Source: an uncultured Lachnospiraceae bacterium
GTDB taxonomy: Bacteria; Bacillota; Clostridia; Lachnospirales; Lachnospiraceae
DNA length: 9,584 nt
Direction: 5' to 3'
NCBI GenBank assembly: GCA_946631935.1
Contig: CAMPAP010000085.1
Location: forward strand, 1 to 9,584
Shown: positions 5,629 through 9,584 of the stretch, in pieces
How positions within the stretch are numbered: the first letter of the stretch is position 1
Layout of the letters: each line of letters begins with the position of its first letter
Program-made: the position numbers and the translations under genes
The notes under the pieces: model-generated
Database searches by the model: none
What the model was told of the DNA's origin: nothing
Seen by the model: the letters and a program-made list of their open reading frames with translations, nothing else

Positions 5629-6579
5629 GTGGATAGACAAAAATTCGTTGATGAACTGAAAAAACAGACGCAAAAAGCGGAAGAGACAGTCATGAAATAT
5701 CTTCCTGATGCTGAAGATAAGCTTCAAAGATCCGTTATTGAAGCCATGAATTATTCCGTGTGTGCAGGCGGAAAGAGACTTCGTCCCCTTCTCATGCAGG
5801 AGACTTATCGTATGTTCAGGGGACAGGATGCCATTATAGAGCCATTTATGGCGGCCATTGAGATGATCCACACCTATTCTCTTGTACATGACGATCTTCC
5901 CGCAATGGATAATGACACTTTAAGACGGGGCCGTGAGACTACCTGGAAAAAATACGGTGATGCCATGGCAATACTTGCGGGAGACGGATTATTGAATTAT
6001 GCATATGAGACCGCTTTTAAATGCTTTGACATAGTTGAAGAAGAGGCGGGAAACTCGGGATCCACCCACGAGACAATATCATCCAAATATCTTTCCTGTG
6101 CAAATGCACTTAAGATCCTTTCCGAAAAGGCAGGGATCTACGGAATGGTAGGAGGTCAGTGTCTTGATGTTGAAGCTGAAAAAAAGAACCTTACACTTAC
6201 GGAAGAGCAGCTTTTGTTTATCCATGAGCACAAGACGGCGGCACTGATACAGGCCTGCTTTATGATAGGCGGTGCGCTTGCCGGAGCCGGAAGGCGCCAG
6301 ATAGAGAATCTTGAAAAGATCGGATACAACATCGGCGTTGCATTCCAGATAAGGGATGATCTTCTTGATGTCATAGGCGATACCGACATACTTGGCAAAA
6401 ATGTGGGATCCGACGAAAAAGACGGGAAAAAGACCTATGTTTCTCTCCACGGTTTGCAGCAATCCGAGGAGGATGAAAAAAAGCTCACCGGGGAAGCTCT
6501 TGAAATCCTTGCATCACTTCCCGGAAAACATGAATTTATGGAGGAGCTGATCCTCTCACTTCTTGGCAGAAAAAAATAA
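5629..6579 (+). CDS. ispA: Polyprenyl synthetase, farnesyl diphosphate synthase type
   Basis: This trans-prenyltransferase condenses isopentenyl diphosphate with allylic diphosphates to make C10-C15 prenyl diphosphates, using the products of the MEP pathway that begins with the neighbouring dxs. The 316 residues include GGKRLRP near 47-53, the first Asp-rich motif DDLPAMD at 88-94 in the bacterial DDxxxxD form, GGQCLD near 175-180, and the second Asp-rich motif DDLLD at 243-247. The residues before the first motif (HTYSLVHDD) match bacterial farnesyl diphosphate synthases, so a C15 product is favoured over longer chains. A few residues around 141-157 look like a small family-variable insertion. 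The GTG start at 5629 abuts the xseB stop, with GGAG at 5619-5622 giving a six-base spacing. Confidence 0.94.
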   Translation: MDRQKFVDELKKQTQKAEETVMKYLPDAEDKLQRSVIEAMNYSVCAGGKRLRPLLMQETYRMFRGQDAIIEPFMAAIEMIHTYSLVHDDLPAMDNDTLRRGRETTWKKYGDAMAILAGDGLLNYAYETAFKCFDIVEEEAGNSGSTHETISSKYLSCANALKILSEKAGIYGMVGGQCLDVEAEKKNLTLTEEQLLFIHEHKTAALIQACFMIGGALAGAGRRQIENLEKIGYNIGVAFQIRDDLLDVIGDTDILGKNVGSDEKDGKKTYVSLHGLQQSEEDEKKLTGEALEILASLPGKHEFMEELILSLLGRKK

Positions 6580-6580
6580 G

Positions 6581-8452
6581 ATGATTCTTGATAAGATAAA
6601 TAAGACCGGTGATATCAAAAATATCCCGGATTCCGAACTGAATGAACTTGCAGGCGAGATAAGGGAATTCCTTATCGACAAGGTATCAAAAACAGGAGGA
6701 CACCTGGGTGCAAACCTTGGTGTTGTTGAACTTACCATGGCTCTGCATCTTGAACTTGACCTTCCCAAGGACAAGATAATATGGGATGTGGGCCATCAGT
6801 CCTATACACACAAGATCCTGACCGGCAGAAAGGATGGCTTTGATACTTTAAGAAAGTACGGGGGTTTAAGCGGATTTCCCAAAAGAAGCGAGAGCGACTG
6901 CGACTCCTTTGATACCGGACACAGTTCCACTTCTGTATCTGCAGGTCTTGGAATGGTATGTGCAAGGGATTTAAGAGGCGGTGATGAGACGATCGTATCC
7001 GTTATAGGAGACGGTTCCCTTACAGGGGGTATGGCCTTTGAAGCTTTAAATAATGCGGGACGGTTTGATACCAATTACATCATAATCCTTAACGACAATG
7101 ATATGTCCATATCAGAGAATGTAGGAGGTATTCCGAAGTATCTGAATTCCATCCGCACATCCAACGGTTATCTTGGACTTAAGGAAAGCGTATATAACAA
7201 GATCATAGACAAGCCCTACGGACAGGAAGTTGTAGGAAAGATCAGAAGAGCAAAGAACAGCTTCAAATCCCTGATGGTTCCTGCAGGAATGATGTTTGAG
7301 GATATGGGGATCGTTTATCTTGGCCCCGTTGACGGTCATAATATCAAGGCTTTAAGAAATGCCATAAAAGAAGCAAAGAGATTTAAGAGGGCCGTCCTGA
7401 TACATGTTCTTACGAAAAAAGGCAGGGGATTTGCACCGGCTGAAAAGCACCCTGCAAGATTCCACGGAACAGAGCCTTTTGACGTCACTAACGGTGTGCC
7501 TCTTAATCCCAGAAAAGTTGCCGCATGGACCGATATATTTTCAACGGTCATGTTTAAGCTCGGTGAAAAAAATGACCGCATAGTTGCCATAACCGCCGCT
7601 ATGTCGGAAGGTTGCGGACTGAAACGTTTCAGCAAGAAATATCCGGACAGATTTTTTGATGTGGGTATTGCGGAGCAGCATGCGGTGACATTTGCCGCAG
7701 GTCTTGCCATAGGAGGATACAGGCCTGTTTTTGCGGTATATTCCTCCTTCCTTCAAAGAGCATACGATCAGATCTTTTCCGATATATGCCTGCAGAACCT
7801 TCCCGTTGTATTTGCAATTGACAGAGCGGGACTTGTGGGTTCCGACGGTGAGACACATCAGGGAGTTTTTGATCTTTCATATCTTTCGGAACTTCCCAAT
7901 ATGACCATCTGCGCCCCCAAGAATAAATGGGAACTTTCGGATATGCTTAAATTTGCAACTTCCTTTGACGGACCTGTTGCGGTCAGATATCCAAGAGGCG
8001 AGGCTTATGCTGGACTTAAGGAATACAGACAGGTCGTTGAACATGGCAGGTCCGAGTGGATCTTCAGGGAAAAAGACATAGCTTTGCTTGCTGTCGGAAA
8101 TATGGTACAGACTGCCGAGGCAGTAAGGGATATCCTGAAAAAAGAAGGACTTAGTGTAAGCCTTATAAATGCAAGGTTTGTGAAGCCTCTTGATAAGGAA
8201 ATGCTGAGGGATTGTGCTTTAAGCCATGATCTTCTTGTTACAATTGAGGATAATGTCCTTTCGGGCGGTTTCGGCGAGCACGTTCTTTTTGTGATTTCGG
8301 AAGAAGATCTGGACATGAAAGTAATGAATTTCGGTATCCCCGACAGATTTATTCATCATGGAAGCGTTGACCAGCTTAGAAAAGAACTGGGACTTGATCC
8401 CGAAAGCATTGCAGCGGACGTGTCCTCTAAATATAAGACTGACTGTAAATAA
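6581..8452 (+). CDS. dxs: 1-deoxy-D-xylulose-5-phosphate synthase
   Basis: Dxs is the thiamine-diphosphate enzyme that joins pyruvate and glyceraldehyde 3-phosphate in the first step of the MEP isoprenoid pathway. From the ATG at 6581 it has 623 residues, normal for the family, and the N-terminus MILDKIN matches Clostridia homologues. An in-frame TTG at 6563 inside ispA is less likely. Visible signatures are GGHLGANLGVVELTMALH near the N-terminus, WDVGHQSYTHKILTGR, the cofactor motif GDGS at 143-146 with NDND about 25 residues on, and GIAEQHAV with the catalytic-type Glu at 365. DRAGLVGSDGETHQGVFDL and the transketolase C-terminal domain follow. Only one base separates it from ispA and no good ribosome site precedes it, so it may depend on translational coupling. 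Confidence 0.96.
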   Translation: MILDKINKTGDIKNIPDSELNELAGEIREFLIDKVSKTGGHLGANLGVVELTMALHLELDLPKDKIIWDVGHQSYTHKILTGRKDGFDTLRKYGGLSGFPKRSESDCDSFDTGHSSTSVSAGLGMVCARDLRGGDETIVSVIGDGSLTGGMAFEALNNAGRFDTNYIIILNDNDMSISENVGGIPKYLNSIRTSNGYLGLKESVYNKIIDKPYGQEVVGKIRRAKNSFKSLMVPAGMMFEDMGIVYLGPVDGHNIKALRNAIKEAKRFKRAVLIHVLTKKGRGFAPAEKHPARFHGTEPFDVTNGVPLNPRKVAAWTDIFSTVMFKLGEKNDRIVAITAAMSEGCGLKRFSKKYPDRFFDVGIAEQHAVTFAAGLAIGGYRPVFAVYSSFLQRAYDQIFSDICLQNLPVVFAIDRAGLVGSDGETHQGVFDLSYLSELPNMTICAPKNKWELSDMLKFATSFDGPVAVRYPRGEAYAGLKEYRQVVEHGRSEWIFREKDIALLAVGNMVQTAEAVRDILKKEGLSVSLINARFVKPLDKEMLRDCALSHDLLVTIEDNVLSGGFGEHVLFVISEEDLDMKVMNFGIPDRFIHHGSVDQLRKELGLDPESIAADVSSKYKTDCK

Positions 8453-8455
8453 AAG

Positions 8456-9349
8456 ATGAAAGAAAGACTTGACGTTATACTTGTTAATAAAGGACTGGCT
8501 CCTTCAAGGGAAAAAGCAAAGGCCCTTATCATGGCCGGAGAGGTCTATGTTAACGGTGAAAAAGAAGACAAGGCCGGTTCGTCCTTTGATGAAAGTACCT
8601 GCTTGGTCGAAGTAAGATCAAGGCAGCTTAAATATGTAAGCCGCGGCGGATTTAAGCTTGAGAAGGCCATGAATGTTTTTGATATAGATCTTACTGACAT
8701 GATCTGCCTGGATATCGGCTCATCGACAGGCGGCTTTACCGACTGTATGTTAAAAAGCGGTGCCCGGAAAGTATACAGCATAGATGTGGGAAGGGGACAG
8801 CTTGACTGGAAACTCAGGAATGATGAAAGAGTTGTCTGCATGGAACAGACCAATTTCAGATTCCTTACTCCCGACAAGATCCCGGATGAACCTGATTTTG
8901 CAAGTTGTGATGTTTCTTTTATATCCCTGGACAAGATCCTGATACCCGCAAGGAATATCATAAAGGATTCCGGAAGGATGGTTGCTCTTATAAAGCCCCA
9001 GTTTGAAGCGGGCAAGGGCAAGGTTGGTAAAAACGGGGTCGTAAGGGATATAAAGACCCATGAGGAAGTAATAAGGAAGGCTCTTGGTTTTGCGATGTTT
9101 GCCGGCTTTGAGATCCTCGGAACGGACTTTTCCCCGATCAAGGGACCGGAAGGAAATATCGAATACCTGATGTATATCAAAAAAAGGGATGATGTTCCGG
9201 ATGAGATACTTGGTTTGAGCGAAAAGGAAGCCATTGAAAAATTTAATGAGCTTTTTTTGAATGAAGAGACGGAGGTCTTTTCGGATGAATGGACGGACAG
9301 GATATCCGGCCTTGCGGAAAGATCCCACAGAGAACTTGCTAATGAATAA
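8456..9349 (+). CDS. tlyA: TlyA family rRNA 2'-O-methyltransferase
   Basis: This is an S4-domain RNA methyltransferase; the best studied TlyA methylates the ribose of cytidines in 16S and 23S rRNA, and its loss gives capreomycin resistance in mycobacteria. Residues 1-60 are the S4 RNA-binding domain (RLDVILVNKGLAPSREKAK, GEVYVNG). The FtsJ-like Rossmann domain follows, with the SAM-binding LDIGSSTGGFTD at 85-96 and IDVGRGQL at 109-116. Lys67, Asp152 and Lys180 line up with the K69, D154 and K182 that I recall as catalytic in M. tuberculosis TlyA, and a Glu at 237 fits the fourth. After about residue 243 there is an acidic tail of roughly 55 residues, longer than in short members. The start is three bases after dxs without a clear ribosome site, and the end overlaps nadK by eight bases. 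Hemolysin labels for this family are historical. Confidence 0.93.
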   Translation: MKERLDVILVNKGLAPSREKAKALIMAGEVYVNGEKEDKAGSSFDESTCLVEVRSRQLKYVSRGGFKLEKAMNVFDIDLTDMICLDIGSSTGGFTDCMLKSGARKVYSIDVGRGQLDWKLRNDERVVCMEQTNFRFLTPDKIPDEPDFASCDVSFISLDKILIPARNIIKDSGRMVALIKPQFEAGKGKVGKNGVVRDIKTHEEVIRKALGFAMFAGFEILGTDFSPIKGPEGNIEYLMYIKKRDDVPDEILGLSEKEAIEKFNELFLNEETEVFSDEWTDRISGLAERSHRELANE

Positions 9350-9584
9350 AGTACTTATCTATACAAATAAACATAAGGATCCGGATGAAGTCATAACCTC
9401 ACGTGTCAGGACCTTCCTGGAAAAAGAAGGTATTGAAACGGATGTTCTTTTGTCGGATATCAAAAGGACCGAGGATAAGGATGCTAAGATAGAGCAAAGA
9501 TCAGGATATGATCTTATCATCGTACTGGGAGGTGACGGAACTGTTCTTCAGGCTGCAAGAGAAGCTTGGAAGTCCGATATTCCC
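9342..9584 (+). CDS. nadK: NAD kinase, N-terminal part, cut by the window end
   Basis: NAD kinase phosphorylates NAD to NADP and is the only general source of NADP in most bacteria. The frame is open from the ATG at 9342 to the last base, giving 81 residues of what should be about 280. The start reads MNKVLIYTNKHKD, and residues 59-67 are IIVLGGDGT, the family's GGDGT motif that contains the catalytic Asp. The partner NE motif and the rest of the domain lie outside the window. The start overlaps the last eight bases of tlyA in another frame, a typical coupled junction. The order tlyA-nadK is common in Firmicutes, where argR and recN usually follow; these would be expected just past the right edge. 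Incomplete only because of the window boundary. Confidence 0.9.
   Translation, partial: MNKVLIYTNKHKDPDEVITSRVRTFLEKEGIETDVLLSDIKRTEDKDAKIEQRSGYDLIIVLGGDGTVLQAAREAWKSDIP

Noticed and set aside
6563..6580. TTG at 6563 as the dxs start
   Set aside because: It would add six residues not typical of Dxs. The ATG at 6581 gives the usual M-x-L-x-K-I-N beginning.
8545..9328. Two long minus-strand open frames (229 and 192 codons) opposite tlyA
   Set aside because: They are shadows of a clearly recognisable tlyA. Their translations show no family motif, and neither has a convincing ribosome site.

Overview
The window looks like chromosomal DNA from an anaerobic Firmicute of the Lachnospiraceae, most like Butyrivibrio or Pseudobutyrivibrio. 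This rests on three things: the gene order Asp23/Gls24 protein - nusB - xseA - xseB - ispA - dxs - tlyA - nadK, a small DUF6465-like protein of a kind I associate with Lachnospiraceae, and Lachnospiraceae-style NusB and Dxs sequences. The genus is inferred from memory, not tested. Every convincing gene is on the + strand.

Layout. Bases 1-393 hold no gene. They contain an AT-rich array of five 24-25 bp direct repeats full of GATC sites (44-158), then a distinctly GC-richer block with nested inverted repeats (179-351), then the ribosome-binding site of prfC. Bases 394-3143 carry prfC (release factor 3), an 84-codon DUF6465-like gene and a stand-alone ParA/Soj-type ATPase with no ParB partner in view. 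Bases 3144-3277 hold a long interrupted inverted repeat that overlaps a good sigma-A-type promoter. From 3278 to the right edge runs a tightly packed operon of eight genes (Asp23 protein, nusB, xseA, xseB, ispA, dxs, tlyA, nadK). Each junction after the first gene is a short gap or an overlap, and nadK is cut by the window end.

How the genes fit together. The operon is a housekeeping cluster familiar from Firmicutes. NusB acts in rRNA antitermination, XseA and XseB are the two subunits of exonuclease VII, Dxs and IspA make isoprenoid precursors and the C15 prenyl diphosphate, TlyA is an S4-domain rRNA 2'-O-methyltransferase, and NadK makes NADP. The Asp23 protein at the head may act in envelope or fatty-acid homeostasis. 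folD, often between nusB and xseA, is absent, and no spoIIIA genes precede the Asp23 gene. The latter would fit a non-sporulating lineage.

The protein-coding content is mostly conventional. The parts that deserve attention are non-coding or contextual: the paired-heptad repeat array, the nested inverted-repeat block, the hairpin over the operon promoter, and the orphan ParA, whose C-terminus resembles plasmid or conjugative-element ParA proteins rather than chromosomal Soj. I found no rRNA, tRNA, CRISPR array, insertion sequence or convincing intrinsic terminator.
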